Assembly: GCA_049511415.1 (NCBI GenBank)
Contig: JBEKYC010000032.1
Coordinates: 9,050 to 73,049, forward strand
Direction of reading: 5' to 3'
DNA: 64,000 nt
Source of the DNA: Bog-159 sp049511415
GTDB lineage: Bacteria > Acidobacteriota > Terriglobia > Bryobacterales > Bryobacteraceae
The position numbers and the translations under genes are program-made. Within the stretch, counting starts at the first letter, position 1. Each line of letters begins with the position of its first letter. Positions 41,713 through 50,536 of the stretch are shown here, piece by piece. A model generated the notes under the pieces. It did not search any database and was not told where the DNA came from. It saw nothing but the letters and a program-made list of their open reading frames with translations.

Positions 41713-43290
41713 ATGCGCAACGTCTTTGCGATCCTGTTCGCGGCCCTGTTGGCCGCTACCTGTGCTTCGGCGCAGACCGCCTGGCAGCTTGTGTGGAGCG
41801 ACGAGTTCAACGGCGCCGCCGGCACGCCGCCCAATCCCAGCAATTGGAACTACGATCTGGGCGACGGCGGCTGGGGCAACGGCGAGGCGGAAACGTACAC
41901 GAACTCCACGAATAATGTGTTTCAGGACGGCAACGGCAACCTGGTGATCCGCGCCATCCGCGATTCGAGCGGCAACTACACATCGGGCCGGTTGCAGAGC
42001 GGCGCGCCGGGCGCGGGTACCGACACCACCGATCTGAAATGGCAGTACGGCCTGATTGAAGCGCGCATCAAGCTGCCATTCGGGCAGGGCGTGTGGCCCG
42101 CGTTCTGGATGCTGGGCGAGAATATCGACACCGTCTCCTGGCCTACTTGCGGCGAGGTGGACATCATGGAGAATTTCGGGACGTTCAACAACAACGCCAC
42201 GGTGAACAACGGCACGGCGCATGGCCCCGGCTATTCCGGCGCGGAGGGCATTACGGCGGCCTACACGCTGCCTTTCGGCGAGACCGTTTACGACGACTAC
42301 CACATCTACTCGCTCGCGTGGTCGGCGAACTCGTTGGTATGGTCCGTAGATGGCGTGCCGTACCATACCGTCACCCCGTCGCTGATCCCGGCAGGCGATC
42401 AATGGGTGTTTAACGCGCCGTTCTTTATTCTGCTAAACCTGGCGATTGGCGGGACCAGCACGTTCCTGGGCACGCCCGATCCAACCGCGCCATTCCCGAA
42501 TCAGGACATGCTGGTGGATTACGTGCGTGTGTACCAAAGTGTTTCCGCGACCGCTACCACGCCGGTGATCACTCCCGGCAGCGTGGCCAATGCCGCATCT
42601 TACCTGGGGACCGTGGCGCCGGGCGGCCTGGCGGTGCTGTACGGCACGAACCTAGCAGGCGGCACTTACTCCGGTACTCAGTTGACCGATAGCAACGGTA
42701 ATTTCCTGACTACGGTGGGCAATGTCACTGTGACCGTCGGCGGCACACCGGCCCCGCTCACTTACGTCTCGCCGACGCAGATCAACTTTCAGATTCCGTG
42801 GGAGGTGGCTCCCGGTCCTGCGGTGAACGTGCAAGTAACCAGCGCCGCGACTCCGAGCCAGAACGAGACAATCACCATCGCCGCCAATACCGCGCCGTCG
42901 ACGTTCCTGGAAGACTTCACCAACGGTATCGCCTGGATGACCGGATCAGGCTGCGAGACCAGCGAATGCGTGGCACAGGCGGGCTCTGTCTATCAACTGT
43001 GGGCCAATGCTTTGGGGCCGAAGAACGCCGCCGAACAGGACGGCGTGCCGGTGGTCTATAGCGGAACGCTGACACCGCTCGAAGTGCCCGGCGAGCCAGC
43101 CAGTTGCCAGCTCACCATTGGCGGTATAACCGCCGTGGTGGATTACTGCGGCGCGGCGCCCGGCGAGATCATCGATCAGGTGAACTTCACTTACCCGGCG
43201 GGCGTCACGTCCACAACGACTTATGTGGACGCGACGCTGACGATCAATGGCGTGACCGGGCGGTTTCGGGTTCCCGCGCCGGCGCAATGA
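41713..43290 (+). CDS. Secreted GH16 beta-glucanase with TIGR03437-like C-terminal domain
   Basis: A 525-residue protein with signal peptide MRNVFAILFAALLAATCASA. The GH16 domain (about 22-275) contains WSDEFNGAAGTPPNPSNWNY, QYGLIEARIKLPFGQGVWPA and the active-site motif GEVDIMENFG (ExDxxE, nucleophile first Glu, acid/base last Glu). The C-terminal 240 residues begin SVANAASYLGTVAPGGLAVL and contain YVSPTQINFQIPW and WANALGP, the hallmark of the Solibacter-type TIGR03437 domain of unknown role. It likely cleaves beta-1,3 or mixed-linkage glucans. It is divergent from the GH2/symporter operon with 35 bp between starts, so shared control is likely. Confidence 0.92.
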   Translation: MRNVFAILFAALLAATCASAQTAWQLVWSDEFNGAAGTPPNPSNWNYDLGDGGWGNGEAETYTNSTNNVFQDGNGNLVIRAIRDSSGNYTSGRLQSGAPGAGTDTTDLKWQYGLIEARIKLPFGQGVWPAFWMLGENIDTVSWPTCGEVDIMENFGTFNNNATVNNGTAHGPGYSGAEGITAAYTLPFGETVYDDYHIYSLAWSANSLVWSVDGVPYHTVTPSLIPAGDQWVFNAPFFILLNLAIGGTSTFLGTPDPTAPFPNQDMLVDYVRVYQSVSATATTPVITPGSVANAASYLGTVAPGGLAVLYGTNLAGGTYSGTQLTDSNGNFLTTVGNVTVTVGGTPAPLTYVSPTQINFQIPWEVAPGPAVNVQVTSAATPSQNETITIAANTAPSTFLEDFTNGIAWMTGSGCETSECVAQAGSVYQLWANALGPKNAAEQDGVPVVYSGTLTPLEVPGEPASCQLTIGGITAVVDYCGAAPGEIIDQVNFTYPAGVTSTTTYVDATLTINGVTGRFRVPAPAQ

Positions 43291-43296
43291 TCACAT

Positions 43297-45354
43297 TTAC
43301 TCCACGATCACTACGGGAGCCGACCAAAAGGCAGCTCTACCCGTGCTCGGGTCCAGAACCGTTATCTGACAGTTGTATCTGCCGGGCGCCAGCCGCGCCA
43401 GAGGCACGTGGAAACTTACCGCGGCCGTCTTCAGCTTGTTATCCTGCGCCCCGGTGACCGCCAGCGGCGGTGTCTCCAGGGATTTGGCGTTATCGCGGTA
43501 AAAGGTGGCGTAGGCAATCACCGGCTGCCCCGCCAGGTACGTCTGGAAGTAGACATACATCTCGCGGCTCTTGCGGAACACACGCGTCACACTGGGGATC
43601 AACTTCTGTCCATCTTGGAGCAGGGGATTAAATGCCTCTGCCTTGTCTTTGTCCTTCGCGGCGTTGTACAGTGCCTCCCGCATATCCACGCGTTGGCTGC
43701 TCAGAACCACCGAACTGATGTGCAGGCGCTTCTCCTCTTTGTTCAGGTTGGGCACCGTGAAAGCGGTCTGAAACGTGCCGATGCGACCGGTTTCGGCGTC
43801 ACGCGCCAGAAACTTGATCACGTACTTGCCGGGCAGGATCGTGAAGCCTGTGTCGTACTGGATCGGGCGCTTGGCCAACTCCGCGGCCGTGGCGTCGCTG
43901 ACCTTGATGTTCACCTTGTCGCGCACGTTGGTAATGGTGGCGCCGTATTCGTCCTTGATCTCCCCGATGAAGTCGATCAGGGTGTGCTCCGCGCCGCCCC
44001 TGCGCGCCAGGGCCAGCTCGCGGCCGGGAATCTTCACGGTCACGGGGACGAAGTATTCCGCGCTGTTCAACTGGAAGTAATTCACTTCCATGGCGATCGT
44101 TAGTTCTGTTAGCGGATCGCCTAACATCAGTGCATCTTCCAGTTGGCGTTCTTTATCGGCCGCGGTGAACTTACTGAATTGCTTGCCGGCGTAGTAGCCC
44201 TGGCGGTAATCCAGATTCGCGGAGAGACCTTCGCGTAGGAATATCTTAACGCGACGAAACTTGCCATCGAGGGCCGCGTTGGGGCTGTAGTAACCGATCA
44301 CATAGTAACTGGTGACAGCCTGTTGTGCGCGCACGATTCCGGAGGCCAGATCGTTATAATCCAGCAGCGCCTTGCCATTAGTGTCCGAAGCCAGCGCCCA
44401 CAGGGTGTCCTGCGAGCGCTCGAAATTGCCGCCGAAAGCCAGCGCGGACGCTCCGGAATACATACCCACTCCTCCCGGCGAGCCGTGCGTGGCGTCGCCC
44501 AGCGGCGCATCGGCCACCAGTCCGCGCGCGTCGATGGGCCAGAAAGAAATGTTGGCGCGCAGGGCGGCGTTGATGGTGGCATGCAGTTGCGCCTGGTTAT
44601 CCAGGCCGTTCAGCCGCAGACCGCTGGCGAAATAGATTAGCGATTTCTTGCCGGTGACCTGGCTCAGCATGTTCGCCGCAGTCTGCAGCGCGGAGAGTTG
44701 CCGGTCGGTATTGAAGATGTTGAATTCGCTGTCATCCTGGCCGAAGGCGGCGCCGGTATCCTCACTGCTCGCGTCATCGGCGGCTTCCTCGAAGCCTTGC
44801 GCCTCGCCCACGATGAGGGTCTGGATGGCGCGCAGCAACTTGGCGCGGTCCGCCGTGAAATCCTCGATCACGCGCACGGCGCCGCCTTCGTACATCAGGA
44901 GGGCCAGCAGGTCCGGTTCCGCCATTTGCGTGCGGATGAATCTTTTGGCGGCCGCCAGGGCGCGGATCTGGTCCGGGGGCGTCATGGCGGTCATGTCGAA
45001 ATAGAGGGCCAACAGACGGTGGTCGCGGTAGCGGGTATCGCCGGGACGATCGGGCGTGATGCGGTTTTTGGGGATCTTGCTGAACGGCGTTACGGATTCC
45101 GGCAATGCGGCCATAGGCTGCGGAGTTGCCGGCAAGGTCTGGTGTTCGAAGAAACGAATCGTTTGCGGCGCGCCATCTTCGGTGATGCGGAAATCGTCGG
45201 CCGTCAGGTCCTCCACGGGCTTGCCGGACTTGTCGGTGACGGTGACGGTCTCGACGACGAGCTGCGTGCCGGTACGGAAAGTGGCATCCTGCGCGGCGGC
45301 CGGTCCAACCAGCAGGAAGCTTGCCGCAATCAGCATGTGGGCCAGTCGCTGCAT
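43297..45354 (-). CDS. VWFA-related acidobacterial-domain protein (TIGR03436-like)
   Basis: A 685-residue secreted protein with signal peptide MQRLAHMLIAASFLLVGPAA. FRTGTQLVVETVTVTDKSGK and PVEDLTADDFRITEDG is the standard opening of this group. The von Willebrand A-like domain (about 130-360) has LLALYFDMTAMTPPDQ, in which the MIDAS DxSxS is changed to DMTAM. TGKKSLIYFASGLRLNGLDN follows. The C-terminal half is beta-rich. Function is unknown, presumably extracellular binding. The ATG lies two bases after the stop of the TonB-receptor gene, so the two are co-translated. Confidence 0.87.
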   Translation of the reverse strand: MQRLAHMLIAASFLLVGPAAAQDATFRTGTQLVVETVTVTDKSGKPVEDLTADDFRITEDGAPQTIRFFEHQTLPATPQPMAALPESVTPFSKIPKNRITPDRPGDTRYRDHRLLALYFDMTAMTPPDQIRALAAAKRFIRTQMAEPDLLALLMYEGGAVRVIEDFTADRAKLLRAIQTLIVGEAQGFEEAADDASSEDTGAAFGQDDSEFNIFNTDRQLSALQTAANMLSQVTGKKSLIYFASGLRLNGLDNQAQLHATINAALRANISFWPIDARGLVADAPLGDATHGSPGGVGMYSGASALAFGGNFERSQDTLWALASDTNGKALLDYNDLASGIVRAQQAVTSYYVIGYYSPNAALDGKFRRVKIFLREGLSANLDYRQGYYAGKQFSKFTAADKERQLEDALMLGDPLTELTIAMEVNYFQLNSAEYFVPVTVKIPGRELALARRGGAEHTLIDFIGEIKDEYGATITNVRDKVNIKVSDATAAELAKRPIQYDTGFTILPGKYVIKFLARDAETGRIGTFQTAFTVPNLNKEEKRLHISSVVLSSQRVDMREALYNAAKDKDKAEAFNPLLQDGQKLIPSVTRVFRKSREMYVYFQTYLAGQPVIAYATFYRDNAKSLETPPLAVTGAQDNKLKTAAVSFHVPLARLAPGRYNCQITVLDPSTGRAAFWSAPVVIVE

Positions 45355-45356
45355 CT

Positions 45357-48212
45357 TCAAAACCTCAGGCGCAATGTCATGGATACCGCGCGCATGGCAT
45401 TGGCCGCCACCGGCAGACCGAACTGGGCATTGCCCACCGTGGTGTTCCACGCGGTAAATGTGACGTGATTCAACGCGTTGGTAGAATCGCATCGCAGATC
45501 GATGTGAAAACGGTCCCGCCAGCGAAAGGTGCGCGCCAACGACAGATTGATGGCCAGTTGCGATGGCCCGGTAATGGAATCGCGGCCGGCATTGCCCCAT
45601 TCGCCAGGCGCCGGCGCGACGTACGCCGCGGGATTCAGGAACAGCCCGGACGGCGCGGCGTACAGTGGCGCGCCGGTGTAATCCGGCCGGAGGCTGCCGG
45701 TCACGCCGGTGCCGTCGACGGGCGCGAGATAAAGCGGCGTCAAAGGCAATCCGCTGCTAACGGTGATTTGCGTGAGGACCGTCCAATCCGCAAGAAGCGC
45801 GCGTCCGGCCACATGACTCATGCCGGTGGTGTACTGGAGCTGCCCGTTCAGTAAGTGCCGCTGATCGAAACTGGAGAGGCCGCGTTCCGCGCTCAGGTCC
45901 AGCCAATTCTGTGCGATCACTGCCGTTCCCTGGCCGCGGCCGCCCAGCGCCGCATCATCGATCGACTTCGAATAGGTGTAGAGCGCGCTGGCGGCCAGTC
46001 CGCTGTGCAACCGGCGCCGCAACTGGATCTGGCCGGACTCGCGCGTGGAGTTGCCGTTGGAAGCCATGTAGACAAAACCGCGCGGGCAGGCCGGGCAGGG
46101 ATCGGTTGCGCCGTCCGGGTAAGTGTTGGGCAGAAGCTCCTGCACGCCGCGCGTCCCTTTGATTCCCAGGTAAGTCCCGGTTACGATCAGCGAGCCGGGC
46201 AGGTCGCGCTGCACGCTCGCCTTCCAGTTCTGCACGTAGCCGACGCGAAAGTTGGGATCGATGGCGAAGCTGTCCTGGGTGGTGCCGGGCGACGCATTGA
46301 AACCGCTGGCGAGAGTCAATGGATCTGCCGCGCTATTCTGCACGATCAGGCTCTTGGAAAGGGGCGCTTGCTGCGCCATCTGCGCCGCGATGGTCTGATA
46401 GACCGACGTGTTGTACTCCACCCCATAACCCGCGCGTACCACCAGCGATGCTCCCGAGATCGGACGCCACGCAATGCCGACGCGTGGCGCCACGCCATGT
46501 TTATCGGGCCGAACCAGCGAATTCGGGTTGTACTGGTTGGCGGTAACCGGCACGGCCGCGGCAAAGCCCGGCGCGATCTCCAGGTTCACCAGGCGGTCTC
46601 GCAGTTCGGTGATCGGCGCGCCATATTCCCAACGCAAGCCCGCGTTGACGGTCAGTTCCGGCCCGATGCGCCAATCGTCGGTGACATAGGCATCGTATGA
46701 CGACTCGCGGAAGTATTTGTCCGCATTGCCGAAGGCGACAGCGCTGGCGTCCGGGATTCCCGTTAAGAAATCGGCGAAGTCGTAGCCCGTGGCGGCGCCG
46801 GTGAAAGTGAAAGTGCCGCGCGGATTCTGCTGCGCCAGATCGTTGAATTCCAGCCGCCGGAAGTCTCCGCCGAAGGTGACGTTGTGGCGCCCGCTGCTCC
46901 AGAGCAACGAGTCCGACACGGCGCTGGTCTGGTTGCGGTTGTGGGATGCCTGCGCATCGGAGAGACCCGCAATGCCGCTGGCGAAGACCAGGGCAGGCGG
47001 TCCCCAGTTCACGGCGTCCTGATCGTTGCCCGTGATGTCGGCGTGGCCCGACACATTCTCGCGATCCGCGAAGAAAGGCGTGGTGCGCACGGCCAGGCGG
47101 CTGAACTGATAGCCCAGATTGCCGTACAAACGCGGCCGGAAGGTATGCTGCCAATGCACATTGGTATTGATGCCGAGCTGATCCGTGGTATCGAGGAAGC
47201 CGAACAGATTGGGCGTGTCGTCACGCGAGCTTTGAAAACTGAAGCCGCCGTAGAATTGGTTGCGATTGTTGGCGGCCTTGTTGAGGCGCGATTCAAGCGC
47301 GTCCTGGTGCACCGCATTGACGGCCGGAATCTGGTAGTTATAACTGCTGCTGCCGGTGAAATTGGGCAGCGGATACAAGTTCAGCAGCGCTTGCGCCTGC
47401 GGGCTGATGCGGCTCTGCGGCACGTCGAACATTTGCTGTGCGCCGCTAAACATACCGTTGCGCATGGAGGCGTCCGGCACCAGGCCGGTCAAATCCGTGG
47501 CGTCGCGATCGCGGGTCCATTGATAGCCGACAAAGAAGACCGGCCCGTGCGGCATGATGTGTGGAATCTTGATCACTCCGCCCAGTGTTGCTATGCCCTC
47601 CACGTGATTGTAGGCGGGCTTCGGCGTGTCCTGGCCGGTGAGCGAAAACGGTCGCGCATCCAGGGCCGAGTTCTCCAGAATCACGCCGATGCCTCCGGTG
47701 AGCAGATTGTTGGGATTCAGGCGGCTGTTGCCGAAGGCACGGTCCATGGCGAACGGACTGCTGGCTCCGTTGCTTTCGGTGCCATTCACCAGGAAGCCGG
47801 GGGTGGCCTGCTCGCTGAGATCGTCGGGCGGCGCGGCGGGCTTTTCCGGAGTGGGCTGTCCAGGGGCCGGCGCCGGAGGCAGCGCCGCCAGTTGGGTGGC
47901 TGTAGCTTTGATCTGATCGAGGGGAAGCAGCTTCAATTCCCACTTCGCGGCTGGAGCATCTTTGGAGACTGTGACACTCTGCGCGGCCGGCGCGAAGCAC
48001 AGCATCTCGATTTCGATTCGCCAGGTCCCATCAGCCAGATCGGGAAACGAGTAGCCGCCCCGCGCGTCGGTGATGGCTGTAGACTTCTGGCTGTCGCGCG
48101 ACACGGTAACCGAAGCGCCGGGTAACGGCAGGCCGCCGTACTCCACCACGCCGCGATAGTCAGCGGCATTGAGGATGGCGGCTAGTCCGATAATGGGCCA
48201 TAAGCGAAGCAT
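45357..48212 (-). CDS. Oar-like TonB-dependent receptor with N-terminal carboxypeptidase-regulatory domain
   Basis: A 951-residue outer-membrane protein with signal peptide MLRLWPIIGLAAILNAA. The carboxypeptidase-regulatory-like domain (about 18-100) shows YRGVVEYGGLPLPGASVTV and DARGGYSFPDLADGTWRIEI. Plug-like and barrel strands fill the rest, for example VSRLAVRTTPFF-type alternation and AYVTDDWRIGPELTVNAGLR, WEYGAPITELRDRLVNLEIA near residues 560-600. The last residues SMTLRLRF end in Phe as outer-membrane barrels do. Such proteins are numerous in Solibacter and may import polymers or export proteins. It is upstream of and coupled to the VWFA-related gene. Confidence 0.9.
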   Translation of the reverse strand: MLRLWPIIGLAAILNAADYRGVVEYGGLPLPGASVTVSRDSQKSTAITDARGGYSFPDLADGTWRIEIEMLCFAPAAQSVTVSKDAPAAKWELKLLPLDQIKATATQLAALPPAPAPGQPTPEKPAAPPDDLSEQATPGFLVNGTESNGASSPFAMDRAFGNSRLNPNNLLTGGIGVILENSALDARPFSLTGQDTPKPAYNHVEGIATLGGVIKIPHIMPHGPVFFVGYQWTRDRDATDLTGLVPDASMRNGMFSGAQQMFDVPQSRISPQAQALLNLYPLPNFTGSSSYNYQIPAVNAVHQDALESRLNKAANNRNQFYGGFSFQSSRDDTPNLFGFLDTTDQLGINTNVHWQHTFRPRLYGNLGYQFSRLAVRTTPFFADRENVSGHADITGNDQDAVNWGPPALVFASGIAGLSDAQASHNRNQTSAVSDSLLWSSGRHNVTFGGDFRRLEFNDLAQQNPRGTFTFTGAATGYDFADFLTGIPDASAVAFGNADKYFRESSYDAYVTDDWRIGPELTVNAGLRWEYGAPITELRDRLVNLEIAPGFAAAVPVTANQYNPNSLVRPDKHGVAPRVGIAWRPISGASLVVRAGYGVEYNTSVYQTIAAQMAQQAPLSKSLIVQNSAADPLTLASGFNASPGTTQDSFAIDPNFRVGYVQNWKASVQRDLPGSLIVTGTYLGIKGTRGVQELLPNTYPDGATDPCPACPRGFVYMASNGNSTRESGQIQLRRRLHSGLAASALYTYSKSIDDAALGGRGQGTAVIAQNWLDLSAERGLSSFDQRHLLNGQLQYTTGMSHVAGRALLADWTVLTQITVSSGLPLTPLYLAPVDGTGVTGSLRPDYTGAPLYAAPSGLFLNPAAYVAPAPGEWGNAGRDSITGPSQLAINLSLARTFRWRDRFHIDLRCDSTNALNHVTFTAWNTTVGNAQFGLPVAANAMRAVSMTLRLRF

Positions 48213-48238
48213 GGGACGGGAATGCGGCGAACATTTTC

Positions 48239-48312
48239 GGCCACAGATGAACACAGATGAACACGGATAAGACTCGGGTTTTATCGGTGTTTATCTGTGT
48301 TCATCTGTGGCC
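48239..48312. repeat. 32-bp inverted repeat pair (dispersed palindromic element)
   Basis: The left arm (48239-48270) and right arm (48281-48312) match as inverted copies at 30 of 32 positions around a 10-bp loop. Each arm contains a tandem ACAGATGAACAC unit. The element lies between the BlaR1-like gene (stop side) and the TonB-receptor start and could form a very stable RNA hairpin or cruciform. A single copy of the same sequence is at 3090-3121. Confidence 0.85.
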
Positions 48313-48324
48313 AATTTATGTCTT

Positions 48325-50052
48325 CTAGTTCTCCGAAGCCCTGTCGATGTGGTCGATCACCACGAGATCGACGGGACCCTTAGACGGCATCAGCTTCAGT
48401 CCCAGTTGCTCCTGGATCGCAATTAAGAGGGAAGGCCCGGACTCGGGCGCCGGTGCGCTGTTTTCCTTGCCATCGGGCGGCGGCGGTCCTTTGATGGCAT
48501 TCTCGCTTTCATCCGGAGTCCACTCCAGCTTCATGTCGTAAGTCCCGGTGAGACCGGTCTTATCGTATACGTTGCGGCCCACCACGGACGACAGGCTCTG
48601 GGCAAGCTGCGCCATGCTGGCGCTCTGTAGTTCCATCTGGCCCCGGCGCATCATCTGCAGTTGATTCTGGGCCCCCGCGTCAGCGGCGGGCTTGAGTTTC
48701 GGCCCACCCTTGGCAGTGACCAGTTCGTAAATCGGCAGATCCTTGGTCTCGCGATGAATGACGAGCTTGAATCGGTCCGCCAGCAACGATCGCATCATTA
48801 GTTTGAGTTGATCCGGCTCGGCGGGTCCCTCCGCCTTCGCCGTAATGTCATACCTCTCGGACTCCACCCAGCTCGGGGCGCCGGTGAGTTGATTGGGTTT
48901 CAAATCGTAAGCCATCATGATGAGCATCTTGGGGCTGATGTTGGTGCAGGAAACCCGTCCCCCTTCGCCGATGTTGAACATCGTGCGGCGATCGTCGGAT
49001 TTGTTCGGCTTGATGGACGCGACTTCGAATGCAGGCGCCGCTGCCGGCTGGGACTGCGCGCGCGCGGCTGGCGTATGCGCCATGCCGAACAGGATTGGTC
49101 CGGCGATTGCGCTGAATCCGGCCACGGCTAATAGCAGCTTTCTTCCGAAATCCAATGGGCGTCCCGCGCGGCGCGCCATGATCCGCTCGATGCGCTGCTT
49201 CAGGTCGGAGCCCGTGACGCCCGCCATGCACATCTGCGGCGCCTCCAGATAGAAGCGGCAGGCCTTCAGAATGCCGTCGGCGTAAGCTTCGGGCCGGCTG
49301 CCCATATGCAATACTTCTTCGTCGCAGGCCCGCTCGCGCTCGTCGATCAGGCGCGCGCGCAGCCACCAGAGCAGGGGATGGAACCAGAAGACGGATTCCA
49401 CCAGCATGTGCAGGGCGGCCATAAGGTTATCGCGCCGCCGCACATGGCAGACTTCGTGCGCCAGGATGGCTTCCAGTTGCGCATCGTCCAAATGGGCACC
49501 CATACCCGCCGGCCACAATAAGACCGGATGGAAAGCGTTCACAATGCCTGGTTCCAGACGTTCGGCCGAAGCCAGCATCGGGATAGGCCGCCCGATTCCC
49601 GCGATGCGCTCGACCCGGCGCAGCGCTTCCAGTTCGCGTCCGGCCTCGATCGGAACGGCGGCGCGGACGGCCAGGGACACACGCTGTCGGCTCAGCCACC
49701 AGCGGAAGAGCGCCGCCGCGAAGCCGGCCAGCCACACGACCAGCAGGATCCCCTGGACGTTCGCTACGCTCCCGGACGCCGCGCTGGCCGCGGCCGGCAG
49801 CGGGGGCGGCATGAGCGGCTCCCCGGAGCCCATAAACAGCCACTGTTGGGAGAAGAGCACGTGCGGAGTCCGCCAGCCGAACCGGCTGCCCATGGCCGCC
49901 AGTGCCGCGAACGGCACGGCAAATTTCAGCGAAGCCGCCAGCCAGAGATGGCATCGCCAGCGGGCGGCGTTTTCTTTCAATGCCAGCGCCAGCAGCGCTA
50001 CCACCGCTCCGAAGAGCGTCGACTGCCACAAGTGATTAAGCACGAATGTCAT
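48325..50052 (-). CDS. BlaR1-like M56 membrane metallopeptidase fused to a TIGR03435-like domain
   Basis: A 575-residue protein. The N-terminal M56 domain (about 1-320) has membrane segments such as FGAVVALLALALK, the zinc motif HEVCHVRRRDNL (HExxH) and DERERACDEEVL, the downstream Glu ligand. A further membrane segment near 310-330 leads to an external domain beginning FEVASIKPNKSDDRRTMFNI and containing MLIMMAYDLKPNQLTGAPSW and VIHRETKDLPIYELV, the TIGR03435 'soil-associated' pattern, where BlaR1 has a penicillin-binding sensor. The fusion suggests a sensor of another ligand that cleaves the cognate BlaI repressor. Its start overlaps the blaI gene by 17 bp. Confidence 0.92.
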   Translation of the reverse strand: MTFVLNHLWQSTLFGAVVALLALALKENAARWRCHLWLAASLKFAVPFAALAAMGSRFGWRTPHVLFSQQWLFMGSGEPLMPPPLPAAASAASGSVANVQGILLVVWLAGFAAALFRWWLSRQRVSLAVRAAVPIEAGRELEALRRVERIAGIGRPIPMLASAERLEPGIVNAFHPVLLWPAGMGAHLDDAQLEAILAHEVCHVRRRDNLMAALHMLVESVFWFHPLLWWLRARLIDERERACDEEVLHMGSRPEAYADGILKACRFYLEAPQMCMAGVTGSDLKQRIERIMARRAGRPLDFGRKLLLAVAGFSAIAGPILFGMAHTPAARAQSQPAAAPAFEVASIKPNKSDDRRTMFNIGEGGRVSCTNISPKMLIMMAYDLKPNQLTGAPSWVESERYDITAKAEGPAEPDQLKLMMRSLLADRFKLVIHRETKDLPIYELVTAKGGPKLKPAADAGAQNQLQMMRRGQMELQSASMAQLAQSLSSVVGRNVYDKTGLTGTYDMKLEWTPDESENAIKGPPPPDGKENSAPAPESGPSLLIAIQEQLGLKLMPSKGPVDLVVIDHIDRASEN

Positions 50053-50434
50053 CGCGATTCTCCTTCGTCGCCATTTCTTTCAGAGTTCTCTCGGCTGCCT
50101 GCACGTCGTCGAGCGTCAGCTTGCCGGATTCGATCAAGTGCGCCATCACCGGCTGGGTGCGGCCGCCGAAGAGCGCCAACAGATCGTCAATGAGCCGGCG
50201 CTGCGCGGCACCTCGCGACACGGCCGCCTCGAAGATGTGGGCGTTGCCGATTTTCCTGACGCGGCGCGCAGCCTGCTTGGCTTCCAGGCGATAGACGGTC
50301 GTCTGAATGGTGGTGTACGCGGGCCGGCCGCGCTTGGGAAACGATTCCTGAATTTCGCGAATCGAGGATGCGCCGCCGTTCCATAGCGCCTCCATGATGC
50401 GGAGTTCCAGGCGGGTGAGCTTGGGTAAGGTCAT
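50036..50434 (-). CDS. BlaI/MecI-family repressor paired with the M56 sensor
   Basis: A 132-residue winged-helix regulator. LTRLELRIMEALWNGGASSI and REIQESFPKRGRPAYTTIQT form the helix-turn-helix, and TVYRLEAKQAARRVRKIGNA the wing. VSRGAAQRRLIDDLLALFGG begins the dimerisation part, where BlaI proteins are cleaved by their peptidase. The 17-bp overlap with the M56 gene shows they are a regulatory pair. It probably represses its own operon and perhaps the divergent sialate O-acetylesterase gene, through the repeats at 50441-50468. Confidence 0.92.
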   Translation of the reverse strand: MTLPKLTRLELRIMEALWNGGASSIREIQESFPKRGRPAYTTIQTTVYRLEAKQAARRVRKIGNAHIFEAAVSRGAAQRRLIDDLLALFGGRTQPVMAHLIESGKLTLDDVQAAERTLKEMATKENRDDIRA

Positions 50435-50440
50435 GTGGAT

Positions 50441-50468
50441 CTACTATCCTTGTTTGTTATTCTACTAT
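50441..50468. promoter_or_regulatory. Paired CTACTAT repeats upstream of blaI-like gene (candidate operator)
   Basis: CTACTAT occurs at 50441-50447 and 50462-50468, exactly 21 bp (two helical turns) apart, in the 102-bp gap between the blaI-like gene and the divergent esterase gene. On the minus strand each reads ATAGTAG. The spacing suits two dimers on one face of the DNA. Their assignment as BlaI sites is an inference from position. Confidence 0.45.
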
Positions 50469-50536
50469 GACGCATCGAAGCTGGAATCGTTACGCGGATT
50501 TTTCATGCCGCGCGCCGCCGCATAGAATGTTACGTG

